Positions 33,951-43,058 of a stretch of DNA of 64,000 nt are shown here, piece by piece. The stretch's first letter is position 1, and the number at the start of each line of letters is the position of its first letter. The notes below the pieces were generated by a model. That model was not told the origin of the DNA. It saw only the letters and a list, made by a program, of their open reading frames with translations, and made no database searches. Position numbers and translations under genes: made by a program. The stretch is from positions 372,001 to 436,000 of the forward strand of contig NZ_QZFU01000041.1 in the NCBI RefSeq assembly GCF_003598715.1, in the 5' to 3' direction. The DNA is from Nocardia panacis (GTDB lineage Bacteria > Actinomycetota > Actinomycetes > Mycobacteriales > Mycobacteriaceae).

Positions 33951-35477
33951 ATGACGGACTATCTGACCGAGGACTATGCGGCCGACGCACTCGCCGACTC
34001 CATTGTCGTCACCCCCGGTGATGCCCGATACGACCTGCTGGCTCGGGCCGACAATTATCGATTCGTGGCCAGGCCGGACTATTTCCACCTCGTGCACTCC
34101 GCCGATCAGGTGGAGCGGGCGCTCGGCGCGGCCGTCGCCGCGGGCAAGCGCGTCACGGTTCGCTCGGGTGGACACTGCGGCGAGGATTTCGTGGCCGCCC
34201 CCGATGTCGAGGTGATCATCGATCTGTCGCCGATGTCGCGCGTCGGATTCGATCCGCGCCGGAATTCGTTCTTCATCGAACCGGGGGCGTCCATCGGTCC
34301 CGCGCTGCGCACGCTGTTCCGGAATTGGGGCGTCACCCTGCCCGCCGGATTCTGCATGGGTGTCGGTGCGGGCGGCCATATCTGCGGCGGCGGCTACGGA
34401 CCGCTCTCGCGCCTGTTCGGCCTGACCGTGGACTATCTGGAGGCGGTCGAGGTGGTCGTGGTCGACGAGCACGGCGCGACCGCGACGGTTACCGCCACCC
34501 GCGCCGAAGACGATCCCAATCGCGACCTGTGGTGGGCGCACACCGGCGGCGGCGGCGGGAATTTCGGTGTCGTGACCCGCTATTGGCTGCGGGCGCCCGG
34601 CGCCGAGGCCACCGATCCGGCGCTGCTGCTGCCGCGCCCGCCGAGCACCGTGCGGATCGTCGAGGTGCAGTGGCCGTGGGAGAACCTGTCCGAATCCGCC
34701 TTCGTCCGCCTGGGCACCGCCTTCCAGCGCTGGCAGTTGGCGAACAGCGCCCCGGACTCGCCGAATATCGGCCTCTACGCCCTGCTGCGCTGCATGCACC
34801 GGTCGGCCGGACATCTGGCCATGCACGCGCAGATCCCGGACGGACCGGACGCGGGCCGCCGCATGGACGAGTTCCTCGCCGAACTCGCCTGCGGGGTGCC
34901 ACCTTCGGTGCGACGCCAGACTCTGCCCTGGCTCGCCGCCGCCCGCTATCTCGCGGTGCCCGATACCGGCCCGTGGGCGATCGCGGTGCGACGCAAGGTG
35001 AAATCCGCCGACCTGCGCGCCGCGCACACTCCGGAGCAATTGCGCGCGGCCTACCGGCATCTGTCGAATCCGGCTTACACCGGCCCGAATTCGTCGATGG
35101 AGTACATCGGCTACGGCGGTCGGGTCAATACGGTCGGGCCGTCGCAGACCGCCATCCCGCGCGGAGCCATCCTCAAGACCTTCTTCATGACGTCCTGGAA
35201 CGATCCCGCCGAGGACGATGCGCACCTGACCTGGCTGCGCGAGATCTACCGCGACATCTATGCCGAGACCGGCGGCGTCCCGGTCCCCAACGAGGTCAAT
35301 ACCGGTGCGTACATCAACTATCCGGATATCGATCTCGCCGATCCGGAATGGAACACCTCCGGCGTCCCGTGGTCGACCCTGTACTACGGCGCGAATTACC
35401 CACGCCTGCAACAGATCAAGGCGCTATGGGACCCCCGGAATGTGTTCCGGCACGCCCTTTCGATTCGTCCTGCCTGA
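33951..35477 (+). CDS. BBE-type FAD-linked oxidase with predicted bicovalent flavin, CrmK-like
   Basis: A 508-residue PCMH/berberine-bridge-enzyme-fold oxidase. Two FAD attachment residues are visible: His75 in RSGGHCGEDF and Cys135 in AGFCMGVGAGGH, the pair used for bicovalent flavin binding; CrmK of caerulomycin biosynthesis is a bicovalent flavoenzyme with the same residue spacing of 60, as far as I recall. The C-terminal NPRNVFRH-like block (WDPRNVFRHALS) closes the fold. Likely oxidises the bipyridine alcohol to aldehyde, feeding the divergent aminotransferase. ATG at 33951 follows AGGGAGAA. Its end overlaps the convergent MFS gene by 62 bases. Confidence 0.88.
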   Translation: MTDYLTEDYAADALADSIVVTPGDARYDLLARADNYRFVARPDYFHLVHSADQVERALGAAVAAGKRVTVRSGGHCGEDFVAAPDVEVIIDLSPMSRVGFDPRRNSFFIEPGASIGPALRTLFRNWGVTLPAGFCMGVGAGGHICGGGYGPLSRLFGLTVDYLEAVEVVVVDEHGATATVTATRAEDDPNRDLWWAHTGGGGGNFGVVTRYWLRAPGAEATDPALLLPRPPSTVRIVEVQWPWENLSESAFVRLGTAFQRWQLANSAPDSPNIGLYALLRCMHRSAGHLAMHAQIPDGPDAGRRMDEFLAELACGVPPSVRRQTLPWLAAARYLAVPDTGPWAIAVRRKVKSADLRAAHTPEQLRAAYRHLSNPAYTGPNSSMEYIGYGGRVNTVGPSQTAIPRGAILKTFFMTSWNDPAEDDAHLTWLREIYRDIYAETGGVPVPNEVNTGAYINYPDIDLADPEWNTSGVPWSTLYYGANYPRLQQIKALWDPRNVFRHALSIRPA

Positions 35478-36684
35478 CCGGAGCGTGGTTCGGATAGCCC
35501 CGTGCGGCGACCGCCGCGACCACGGTCCCCAATGCCGCGAAGACCACCGAGGCGACCGTGACGGCGACGAAGCCGAAACACTCCGCCGCCCACATCCCGA
35601 TCGGCACCACGATCGCCCGACCCATACCGGTCATCGACATGGGCACGGTGAAATCGGTTGCTGCCGAGGAGTTCCGGACCAGATCCATCGATACCGTCGA
35701 GGTCCAGGTCAGCTTCGCGCCATAGATCACGGCCATCGCGATCAGCGCGGGTGTCGTGAGCCAACCGTGGTCCTGGCCCGCCGCGAGGGGGATTGTGGCC
35801 GCCACCGCGAGGGTGCTGAGCACTCCCATCGCCACCGCCGGGCCGCGGCGACCATAGCGGGCGATGATCGCCCCGGCGGCCAGTGCGGCGAGGATCTGCC
35901 ACACGATGGCCACGGTGTACTGGATGAATCCGACGCGCTCGGTGGTCCAGCCGACCCCCATCAGCATCGCGGTCTGTGGCGCGCTCGCCACCCAGTCGCC
36001 GAGCAGATACAGCGGCAGCACGACCAGCGACCACAGTGCCGTCTTCGGCCGCCGCAGATAGGTGACCAGCGCCCGCCACGCCACCCGACTGCTCGCGGCG
36101 ATCTGCGCGGTCGGCTCGTCGAATCGGGCCAGCACCGCCAGCGGAATCACGAAAACCGCTGCGAGACAGCACAGCATCGGCACCCAGCCGACGCTCGCGT
36201 AGAGCAGCACCGCACCGCCGGTCCCGATGATCATCGACAGGCTGGCCGCCGCGGTCTGCAAGCCATTGGCGACACCGTGTTCGGCGGGGGCGAGGATGCG
36301 GATGGACAGCCCGCTGATCGCGGTGTCGTGGAAGGCCGACAGCACCAGCACGACCGTCATGATCATCAGCGTCGCACCCAGATCCGCGACCGGATCGACG
36401 GTGGTCAATGCCAGCAGTGTGAGGATCAGCGCGACCTGAGTGCACATGAGCCAGCCGCGATAGTGCCCATAGGAGGCCGAACCGTAGCGGTCGACGATCG
36501 GCGCGATCAGAAAGCGACTGAAATAGACGATGCCCAGCAGGTTGATCATCCCCACCGTGCCCAGGGAGACGCCGCGACCGAGCAGGATGGTGCCCAGCGC
36601 ACCGAAGAAGAATGAATAGCCGATATCCGAGACCAGATACAGCGAACTGATGACCGCCAAGCGATACGGGTAGGACCCGTTCAC
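35416..36684 (-). CDS. MFS transporter, possibly siderophore-type (RhtX/FptX-like)
   Basis: A 422-residue 12-helix major facilitator protein starting with GTG preceded by AAGGAGG. The opening (LAVISSLYLVSDIGYSFFFG, then GMINLLGIVYFSRFLIAPIVDRYG) resembles the AmpG/FptX-like branch that includes inner-membrane siderophore importers. The polar C-terminal tail overlaps the end of the convergent oxidase gene. It is divergent from a TetR gene, with a palindrome in the shared promoter, and sits beside an ABC pair bearing an iron-box-like site. Substrate is inferred only; antibiotic export is an alternative. Confidence 0.78.
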   Translation of the reverse strand: MNGSYPYRLAVISSLYLVSDIGYSFFFGALGTILLGRGVSLGTVGMINLLGIVYFSRFLIAPIVDRYGSASYGHYRGWLMCTQVALILTLLALTTVDPVADLGATLMIMTVVLVLSAFHDTAISGLSIRILAPAEHGVANGLQTAAASLSMIIGTGGAVLLYASVGWVPMLCCLAAVFVIPLAVLARFDEPTAQIAASSRVAWRALVTYLRRPKTALWSLVVLPLYLLGDWVASAPQTAMLMGVGWTTERVGFIQYTVAIVWQILAALAAGAIIARYGRRGPAVAMGVLSTLAVAATIPLAAGQDHGWLTTPALIAMAVIYGAKLTWTSTVSMDLVRNSSAATDFTVPMSMTGMGRAIVVPIGMWAAECFGFVAVTVASVVFAALGTVVAAVAARGYPNHAPVRQDESKGRAGTHSGGPIAP

Positions 36685-36704
36685 ATCGCCTCCTTACCGA
36701 GGGT

Positions 36705-36725
36705 CGACTGACCGCCAGTCAGTCG
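36705..36725. promoter_or_regulatory. TetR operator, copy 1
   Basis: A near-perfect palindrome, CGACTGAC, five bases, GTCAGTCG, in the short region between the MFS and TetR genes. The same half-sites recur at 37427-37445 ahead of the ABC transporter operon, which identifies it as the probable binding site of the adjacent TetR protein. Confidence 0.8.
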
Positions 36726-36775
36726 GCGGGTGAATAATCGACCCGTCACCGGGTGCGAGGAATCTGGAGGAACAG

Positions 36776-37330
36776 GTGGTGCGGACCAAGCCGAGCGCAC
36801 AGCGCCGCAGCGAATTGCTCGACGCAGCACAGTCGCTCGTGCTCCGCGGGGGAGTGGACGCGCTGACCGTCGATGATGTGACCAGCGGGGCAGGGGTCGC
36901 CAAGGGCACCTTCTATCTGCATTTCGCCAATAAGAACGTCCTCATCGATGCGCTGCGCGACCGCTACGTGCGGCGCTTTGTCGATTTGCAGGACGCGGCG
37001 GCGCGCTCCGTCGACGGAATCGCCCGTGTCGAGCAGTGGATGCTGGTCGGCATCACCGAATATCTCGCCGATATCCGCCTGCACGATCTGCTGTTTCACT
37101 ACTCGTCCCGCCCCGAGGAACCCACGCCCGATCGTGCCGTCGAGGCGCTGCGCGAGTTGATCGGGGAGATCGGGGCCGAGGTGCCCCACCCGGAGGCGAC
37201 GGCGGTGGTGCTCTACCACACCATGCACGGCATCGCCGACCACATCGTGCACCATCCCGAGGACAGGTCGCGCATGTTGGAAGAGGCCGCCAGAACCTGT
37301 CGCGCGCTGCTGCCCATTCCCGTGAAGTGA
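36776..37330 (+). CDS. TetR-family transcriptional repressor
   Basis: A 184-residue TetR protein. The N-terminal helix-turn-helix reads LTVDDVTSGAGVAKGTFYLHFANKNVLIDAL; the C-terminal ligand domain is divergent, with YHTMHGIADHIVHHPEDR near the end. Start is one of two adjacent GTGs (36776 or 36779) following GGAGGAA. By the duplicated operator it should control its own divergent promoter with the MFS gene and the downstream ABC operon, linking both transport systems to one ligand. Confidence 0.88.
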   Translation: MVRTKPSAQRRSELLDAAQSLVLRGGVDALTVDDVTSGAGVAKGTFYLHFANKNVLIDALRDRYVRRFVDLQDAAARSVDGIARVEQWMLVGITEYLADIRLHDLLFHYSSRPEEPTPDRAVEALRELIGEIGAEVPHPEATAVVLYHTMHGIADHIVHHPEDRSRMLEEAARTCRALLPIPVK

Positions 37331-37401
37331 TTGCGGCGCCGCGTCTTTAGTCGAAACGGGTGCGGCGCGATCCCGGATCGATCCGGATCTGTCCTTGACC
37401 A

Positions 37402-37420
37402 TTAGGATACCCTATCCTCA
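37402..37420 (+). promoter_or_regulatory. Putative IdeR/DmdR iron box
   Basis: TTAGGATACCCTATCCTCA is a near-perfect dyad (arms TTAGGATA and TATCCTCA) and agrees with the 19-base actinobacterial iron box at 14 positions. It overlaps a promoter with TTGACC at 37395-37400, 64 bases before the ABC transporter start, so iron repression of the operon is likely. Confidence 0.65.
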
Positions 37421-37426
37421 GTGAGT

Positions 37427-37445
37427 GACTGACTGTCGGTCAGTG
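37427..37445. promoter_or_regulatory. TetR operator, copy 2
   Basis: GACTGAC, five bases, GTCAGTG: the same half-sites and spacing as the operator at 36705-36725, placed directly after the iron box and 38 bases upstream of the ABC transporter start. Confidence 0.8.
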
Positions 37446-37483
37446 GATGCGAACCGCACTGCCAATACCCCAAGGGAAGGCAT

Positions 37484-39298
37484 ATGACGACAACGGAAGT
37501 GATCCACCAGAGCCCCGCCCCGGCGGCGGCCCCGCCCCCTGAAGAACCCGGCCCCCAGCTGATCAGCACCGCCGCCGCGGCGCGTCTGCTGCGCCCGGTC
37601 CGGCTGCATCTGATCACCTGCGCCGTGCTCTCGGCTCTAGGGGCGGCCGCCGGATTCGCCCCCTACGTGGCCATCGCCGAGATCGCCCGCGCGGTCATCG
37701 CGAATCCGAATGTGGCCGCCCAAGCGGGCCTGGTGTGGACCTGGGTCGGCATCGGTGCGGCCGGTGCGCTCGCCCGCCTGCTGCTACTCGGGTTCTCCTC
37801 GCATATCGGCCACTACGCGGACGCGGAGATCCTGTGGGATATCCGCACCCGAATCGTCGCGCGACTGGGCGTCGTGCCGCTCGGCTGGTTCCGTTCGGTG
37901 GGCTCCGGTCAGATCAAGAAGGTCATGACCGACGACCTGGAGGAGATGCACCACCTCATCGCCCACGCCCTCGGCGAGATCATCGCGGGCGTCACCGCGA
38001 TGCTCGTCGGCTTCGGCTACCTGATCTTCGTCGACTGGCGCATGGCGCTGGTGACCGTCGCGGTCCCGCTGCTCATGATGATCAGCTTCCGCGTCGCCAT
38101 GCGCTCCATGACCAGCCACATGACCCGCCTGATCGAGGCCGAGGGCCGCATCAGCGCCGCGAGCGTCGAATACGCCGACGGCATCGCCGTGGTCAAGACC
38201 TTCGGCAGCGGCGGCCGCATCCTGGACCGCTTCGGCGCGGCCGTGCGCGAACAGACCGCCGCCATGAAGGTCTGGGTCGACGAAACCCGCTACAGCTCGG
38301 CCCTGAGCCAGTTGCTCAGCTCGGAGATGACGGTGCTCACCGTGGTGCTCGCCGCCGGTGTCGTCTTTGTCGGCTCGGGCTCCCTCGCGGTCCCCGACCT
38401 GCTGCCCTTCCTCGTCGTCGGCATCGGCCTGCCCACCTCGTTCACCCCGATCATCAATGGCATCCAGGGGCTGCGCAAAGCCCGCATGGCGGCCGACCGC
38501 ATCGAGACCCTGCTGCACAAGGAGCCGCTGCCCGAACCGGTTCGGCCGCGGCAGCCGCAGGGGAACCGCATCGAACTCGACCACGTGTCCTTCTCCTACG
38601 ACGGCGTCGGCCAGGCCGTGCACGACATCAGCGCCGTCTGCGCACCCGGCACCGTCACCGCCGTGGTCGGCCCCTCCGGCGCGGGCAAGTCCACCCTGGC
38701 CTGCCTGCTGCCCCGCTTCTACGACACCACCTCGGGCACGATCCGCGTCGGCGGCGTCGATATCCGCGAAATACCCACCACCACACTGCTTTCCAGCATG
38801 ACGCTGGTCTTCCAGGAGGTGGTGCTGCTGCGCGACACCGTCACCGAGAACATCCGCATCGGCCGCCCCACCGCCACCGACGACGAGGTGCGCCGCGCCG
38901 CAAAGGCCGCCCAAATCCACGACGTCGTCGAGGCGCTCCCCAACGGCTACGACACCGTGCTCGACGGCGGCACCGGCGGCCTGTCCGGCGGTGAACGCCA
39001 GCGACTCACCATCGCCAGGGCCATCCTCGCCGCCGCACCCATCGTCATCCTCGACGAGGCCACCGCCGCCCTGGACCCCGACGGCGAGGCCGCCGTCCAG
39101 GACGCGCTGTCCGAACTGGTCGTCGGCAAGACGGTCATCGTGATCGCGCACCGCCTGCACACCATCGCGGGCGCGGACCAGATCCTGGTCATGGATCGCG
39201 GCAGGCTCGTCGAATCCGGCACCCACACCTCCCTGCGCGCCGCGGGCGGACTCTACGCCCGCATGTGGCGCGCCCAGCAGAACGGGGACCAAGCATGA
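37484..39298 (+). CDS. ABC transporter, fused permease-ATPase subunit A (IrtA/YbtP-like)
   Basis: A 604-residue half-transporter with six transmembrane segments (about 40-330) and a C-terminal ATPase: Walker A GPSGAGKST, signature LSGGE, Walker B IVILDEAT. It lacks the N-terminal siderophore-reductase domain of mycobacterial IrtA. The stop overlaps the start of the partner gene, so the two form a heterodimer as in IrtAB and YbtPQ, which import ferric siderophores despite an exporter-like fold. An iron-box-like site and a TetR operator precede the gene. ATG at 37484 follows AAGGGA. Confidence 0.88.
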   Translation: MTTTEVIHQSPAPAAAPPPEEPGPQLISTAAAARLLRPVRLHLITCAVLSALGAAAGFAPYVAIAEIARAVIANPNVAAQAGLVWTWVGIGAAGALARLLLLGFSSHIGHYADAEILWDIRTRIVARLGVVPLGWFRSVGSGQIKKVMTDDLEEMHHLIAHALGEIIAGVTAMLVGFGYLIFVDWRMALVTVAVPLLMMISFRVAMRSMTSHMTRLIEAEGRISAASVEYADGIAVVKTFGSGGRILDRFGAAVREQTAAMKVWVDETRYSSALSQLLSSEMTVLTVVLAAGVVFVGSGSLAVPDLLPFLVVGIGLPTSFTPIINGIQGLRKARMAADRIETLLHKEPLPEPVRPRQPQGNRIELDHVSFSYDGVGQAVHDISAVCAPGTVTAVVGPSGAGKSTLACLLPRFYDTTSGTIRVGGVDIREIPTTTLLSSMTLVFQEVVLLRDTVTENIRIGRPTATDDEVRRAAKAAQIHDVVEALPNGYDTVLDGGTGGLSGGERQRLTIARAILAAAPIVILDEATAALDPDGEAAVQDALSELVVGKTVIVIAHRLHTIAGADQILVMDRGRLVESGTHTSLRAAGGLYARMWRAQQNGDQA

Positions 39299-41034
39299 TC
39301 CGCCACCTGTACCGGCTCTGGCCCAACCCGCGGCCACTGGTGCAGCTCATCGCCCTGCACGCCTGCCTGGCCATTCTCCAGGGACTGCTGCTCGGGCTGC
39401 TCATCCCGATCCTGCGCGCCCTGCTGCGCCCCGAACCGGATCTGGCCGCCGCCCGCCCGTGGCTCATCCTCGGCGCGCTCGGCGCACTGATCTACGCGGT
39501 GCTGAAGGTGATCGCCAGCCCGGTCGGCTTCGCCGCCAGCATGAAAATGGCCGAACAGATGCGCCACCACCTCATGGGGCATGTCACCACGCTGCCGCTC
39601 GGCTGGTTCACCGGGGAGAGCAAGGCGCGGCTCGCGCGCACCGTCACCACCTCGGCGGGCAATGTCGCGCACCTGGCCGCGACCTTCGGGCCGCCCGCCA
39701 TCTCGGGTGTGCTCACCCCGCTCACCGTCGTATGCGTCACCTTCGTCGTCGACTGGCGCGCGGCGCTGCTGTTGCTCGTCATCCTGCCCTTCGCCTTCCT
39801 GGCCCTGCGCCGCGCGGGCCGCATCCAGAAGGAGGCCGATCACGAACTCGAACAGAACGCGGTCGAAATCGCCAGCCGCGCCATCGAATTCGGGCAGGCG
39901 CAACCGGTGCTGCGGGCGGCGGGGCACGGCGTCACCGGCGGGGCGCGCATGCGCGCCGCCCTGGACGAACACCGCCTGAGCTACCGGCGCGGGCTGCGCC
40001 GGTCCTTGTTCCCGGACCTCACCTACACCGGTGTGGTCATGCTCGGTTTCGCGGCCGCCCTCGTCCTGGGCGCCACGTTCCTGCTCGGTGGTGAATTGGC
40101 CGTCGCGGATATCGTCGCGCTGCTCGTGCTGGCCGTGCGCTTCCTCGAACCGCTCGGCACCCTCACCGAACTGCTCGGCACCCTGCACGCCATGGACAAT
40201 GCCGTGGCCCGAGTCGAGGCCGTGCTCAATACGCCCGCGCTGCCGCGCAGTGCGCATCCGGTGCGCGAAATTCGGGACGCCACCATCGAATTCGAGGATG
40301 TCACCTACTCCTACGGCGATACGGCCGCCCTCTCGCGGGTGAGTTTCACCTGCCGTCCGGGCACCACCACCGCGCTCATCGGTCCCTCCGGCTCCGGGAA
40401 GACCACCGTCACCCGGTTGGTCGCCCGCTTCTTCGACGTGGACTCCGGCAGTGTGCGCGTCGGTGGCGTCGACGTGCGCGATCTGGACCAAGCCGCGCTG
40501 CTCGGCGAGATCGCCATCGTCTTCCAGGACGTCTACCTGTTCGACACCACCATCGAGGAGAACCTGCGCATCGCCCGCCCCGAGGCCACCGCAGCGGAAC
40601 TGCGGGAGGCCGCGCGCGCCGCCCGCCTCGACGAGGTCGTCGCCCGATTGCCCGAAGGGTGGGCCACCAGGGTCGGCGAGGGCGGCGCGCAACTGTCCGG
40701 TGGTGAACGCCAACGCGTCTCCATCGCACGGGCTTTCCTCAAGCACGCCCGCATCGTCCTGCTCGACGAGGCCGGTTCGGCCCTGGATCCGGAGAACGAG
40801 AACGCCATCGGCGCGGCCATCGCCAACCTCGGTCGCGATCCCGAACGCACCCTCATCGTGATCGCCCACCGCCCGGCCACCCTCGCCACCGCCGACCACG
40901 TCGTCACCCTGGACTCCGGCGCGGTCTCCGAGATCGATACCCCCGCCCAACTCCGTGCCGCAGGCGGCATTTTCGCCCGCCTCTACACCCAGTACGAACA
41001 CGCCAGGAACTGGCATATCACCACCACCGCCTGA
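39295..41034 (+). CDS. ABC transporter, fused permease-ATPase subunit B (IrtB/YbtQ-like)
   Basis: A 579-residue second half-transporter, six predicted membrane helices then an ATPase with GPSGSGKTT, LSGGE and IVLLDEAGSALD. The ATG at 39295 overlaps the upstream stop. The Walker B region ends DEAGSAL rather than the usual DEATSAL, with the catalytic glutamate kept. With subunit A it probably moves an iron chelate; the bipyridine product itself binds Fe(II), so export of that compound is an alternative role. Confidence 0.88.
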   Translation: MIRHLYRLWPNPRPLVQLIALHACLAILQGLLLGLLIPILRALLRPEPDLAAARPWLILGALGALIYAVLKVIASPVGFAASMKMAEQMRHHLMGHVTTLPLGWFTGESKARLARTVTTSAGNVAHLAATFGPPAISGVLTPLTVVCVTFVVDWRAALLLLVILPFAFLALRRAGRIQKEADHELEQNAVEIASRAIEFGQAQPVLRAAGHGVTGGARMRAALDEHRLSYRRGLRRSLFPDLTYTGVVMLGFAAALVLGATFLLGGELAVADIVALLVLAVRFLEPLGTLTELLGTLHAMDNAVARVEAVLNTPALPRSAHPVREIRDATIEFEDVTYSYGDTAALSRVSFTCRPGTTTALIGPSGSGKTTVTRLVARFFDVDSGSVRVGGVDVRDLDQAALLGEIAIVFQDVYLFDTTIEENLRIARPEATAAELREAARAARLDEVVARLPEGWATRVGEGGAQLSGGERQRVSIARAFLKHARIVLLDEAGSALDPENENAIGAAIANLGRDPERTLIVIAHRPATLATADHVVTLDSGAVSEIDTPAQLRAAGGIFARLYTQYEHARNWHITTTA

Positions 41035-41046
41035 CCCGACCCGTCC

Positions 41047-41083
41047 ACACCCCGCCCCGGTGCTCGTCCGGGGCGGGGTGTTT
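41047..41083 (+). terminator. Rho-independent terminator after the ABC operon
   Basis: Perfect 14-base arms (41047-41060 and 41068-41081) around a seven-base loop, followed by TT, 13 bases after the stop codon of subunit B. Confidence 0.85.
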
Positions 41084-41685
41084 CGCTGGACACCCGCAAT
41101 CCCGTTGCCACACACCACCTTCTCCGCTCGACCATGTCGATTGCCTGCCGGGGTTGACGGGTAACCAAACAAACTCGAGAGCCGGCGGAATCTCGAAGAG
41201 GTCGAGTGGATCGCTGAGGTGTCGCCGGTGCTCGAGCGAGTGTCCAGTTTGCGAGACTCGCTGGGAGGTTCGCAGGGGCGGAGTGGAACATGTTCTGGTT
41301 GGCTGGGATTGGGTGGGCGTCGAAGTAATTCGTCGGTGCCCCTTGTCGATTCGGCGTCTCGAGGAGTGGGATCCTCTGTGGATGATCCGGGCTGGGCAAA
41401 CGCTCGGTGACCAGGCAGGAAACGGGAGATTTGGGGGATTGCGTTGTGCTCCATGGCTTTCCATGGAGTGGAAGCCCGCTTCCCCCACCAGTGACTCTGG
41501 GGCTAACATCGCACAGTGACAGTCAGCGCCGAGCTCATTCGACATCGTGAGTGCGGCTCGGGCCATTCGCTGGGGCAATCGCCCGACGCGACATAGGATT
41601 TCGAGTCGTCCGCCCGCCGAGCGGTTGCGGCGACGGCCGAGTGACTCCATCCGCACCGCGTCCGCCCGACAAGGAGATAACGGCA
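41084..41685. other. Long intergenic region with one hairpin; no gene recognised
   Basis: About 600 bases with unusual G/T-rich composition. Reading frames on both strands (for example 41154-41519) show no family resemblance and poor codon usage. A perfect hairpin lies at 41449-41468 (CTCCATGG, four bases, CCATGGAG). It may be the remains of a decayed gene, or the promoter region of the P450 gene. Confidence 0.5.
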
Positions 41686-42960
41686 GTGCAGCAAGAGACG
41701 CAACCCGCCCGAATCGAGCATCCGCCCATGCCCATCGAGGAGGTCGGGCCGAGGGTTGCGATCTACACCGAGGAATTCGCGGCCGACCCGCACGGCACCT
41801 ACCGCTGGATGCGTGACCGATACGGTTCGCTGGTTCCGGTGGAGATCTGGCCCGGCGTCCCGGCCACCCTGGTCATCGGCTATCACACCGCGGTCCGCAT
41901 CCTCAACGATCCGCAGCACTTCTCCTACGATCCGAGGATCTGGCAGGAGAGCGTGCCCGCCGACCTGCCGATCATGCCCATGATCGAATGGCGGCCGAAC
42001 GCGCTGCGCACCAACGGCAACACCGCCGAGCACCGGCGCTACCGCACCGCCACCAATGACGCGCTGGCCGGGGTGGACCAGCACGCGCTGCGTCCGATGG
42101 TGGCCAAACTCGCGGGTCCGCTGATCAACTCGTTCTGCGCCGACGGCTCGGCCGACCTGCTCGGCCAATACATTCTGCCGCTGGTGTTCTCGGTGCTCAA
42201 CGAGATGATCGGCTGCCCGCCGGAGATCGGTCAGCAGGTCGCGCAGGCCAGTGCCGCACTGTTCGAGGGCGCCGAGAACGCCACGGTCAACGCGATGTTG
42301 GACGCGGCCCTGCTGCAGCTGACCAGGCTGCGCCGCGCCGAACCGGGCGACGATATGACCACCCGGATGCTGCGGCACTCGGCGGATCTGTCCGATACCG
42401 AGATGGTGCACCAGTTGGTCACCTGCTATTCGGCGGGTATCGAGATCCCGCAGAATCTGATCGCCAACACCCTGCTGCTGATGCTCACCGACCCCCGATT
42501 CGTCGGGGAGAACGTCGGTTTCGCCCCGCCGACCACCACCGCGCTCGACGAGATCCTGGCCACCGACCCGCCGCTGGCCAACTACTGCGTCACCTACCCG
42601 CAGCAGCCGATCCTGATCGACAATGTGTGGCTGCCCGCGCATCAACCGGTGATCACCAGCATCGCCGCCTGCAACAACAGTCCGGAGCTCAATACCGGTG
42701 ACTATCAAAACAATGGCTGGAATCTCGCGTGGGGCGCAGGCCCGCATGCCTGCCCCGCCGGCGCCCGCTCGGCCGCGTACGTGATCGCCCACGAGGGTAT
42801 CGATCAACTCTTGGACACGCTGCCCGAACTGCGCTTGGCCGTGCCCGCGCGGGATCTGGTGTGGCGTCCCGGTCCGTTCCATCGGGCGCTGTCGGCTCTG
42901 CCGGTGGTGTTCCCGCCGTCGCCCCCCATCCGGATGGCAGGTAAGGACCAGCGCTTATGA
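41686..42960 (+). CDS. Cytochrome P450, CYP157-like, without the ExxR motif
   Basis: A 424-residue P450. GTG at 41686 is chosen over longer frames because AAGGAG lies nine bases upstream. The heme cysteine is in LAWGAGPHACPAGAR. The K-helix, normally ExxR, reads DEILATDPPLANY, so the arginine is missing, and the I-helix reads YSAGIEIPQN with no acid-alcohol pair. Both resemble the CYP157 family of Streptomyces, in which ExxR is absent. Such P450s usually sit in conservons with small GTPases; none is here. It is followed by an acyl-CoA-oxidase-like gene. Reaction unknown. Confidence 0.85.
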   Translation: MQQETQPARIEHPPMPIEEVGPRVAIYTEEFAADPHGTYRWMRDRYGSLVPVEIWPGVPATLVIGYHTAVRILNDPQHFSYDPRIWQESVPADLPIMPMIEWRPNALRTNGNTAEHRRYRTATNDALAGVDQHALRPMVAKLAGPLINSFCADGSADLLGQYILPLVFSVLNEMIGCPPEIGQQVAQASAALFEGAENATVNAMLDAALLQLTRLRRAEPGDDMTTRMLRHSADLSDTEMVHQLVTCYSAGIEIPQNLIANTLLLMLTDPRFVGENVGFAPPTTTALDEILATDPPLANYCVTYPQQPILIDNVWLPAHQPVITSIAACNNSPELNTGDYQNNGWNLAWGAGPHACPAGARSAAYVIAHEGIDQLLDTLPELRLAVPARDLVWRPGPFHRALSALPVVFPPSPPIRMAGKDQRL

Positions 42961-43058
42961 GTTGAACACCGCAGGGTTTCCGAGCAAGAACCCGGGTGGC
43001 GCGCCCGGGGTGGACCACTCCGCGCGTCGCCGCGCGCGGTGTTGACAGATTCAGGTGA

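Noticed and set aside
41154..41519. A 121-residue plus-strand frame between the ABC operon and the P450 gene
   Set aside because: Odd composition, no ribosome-binding site, no similarity; more likely noncoding or remnant DNA.
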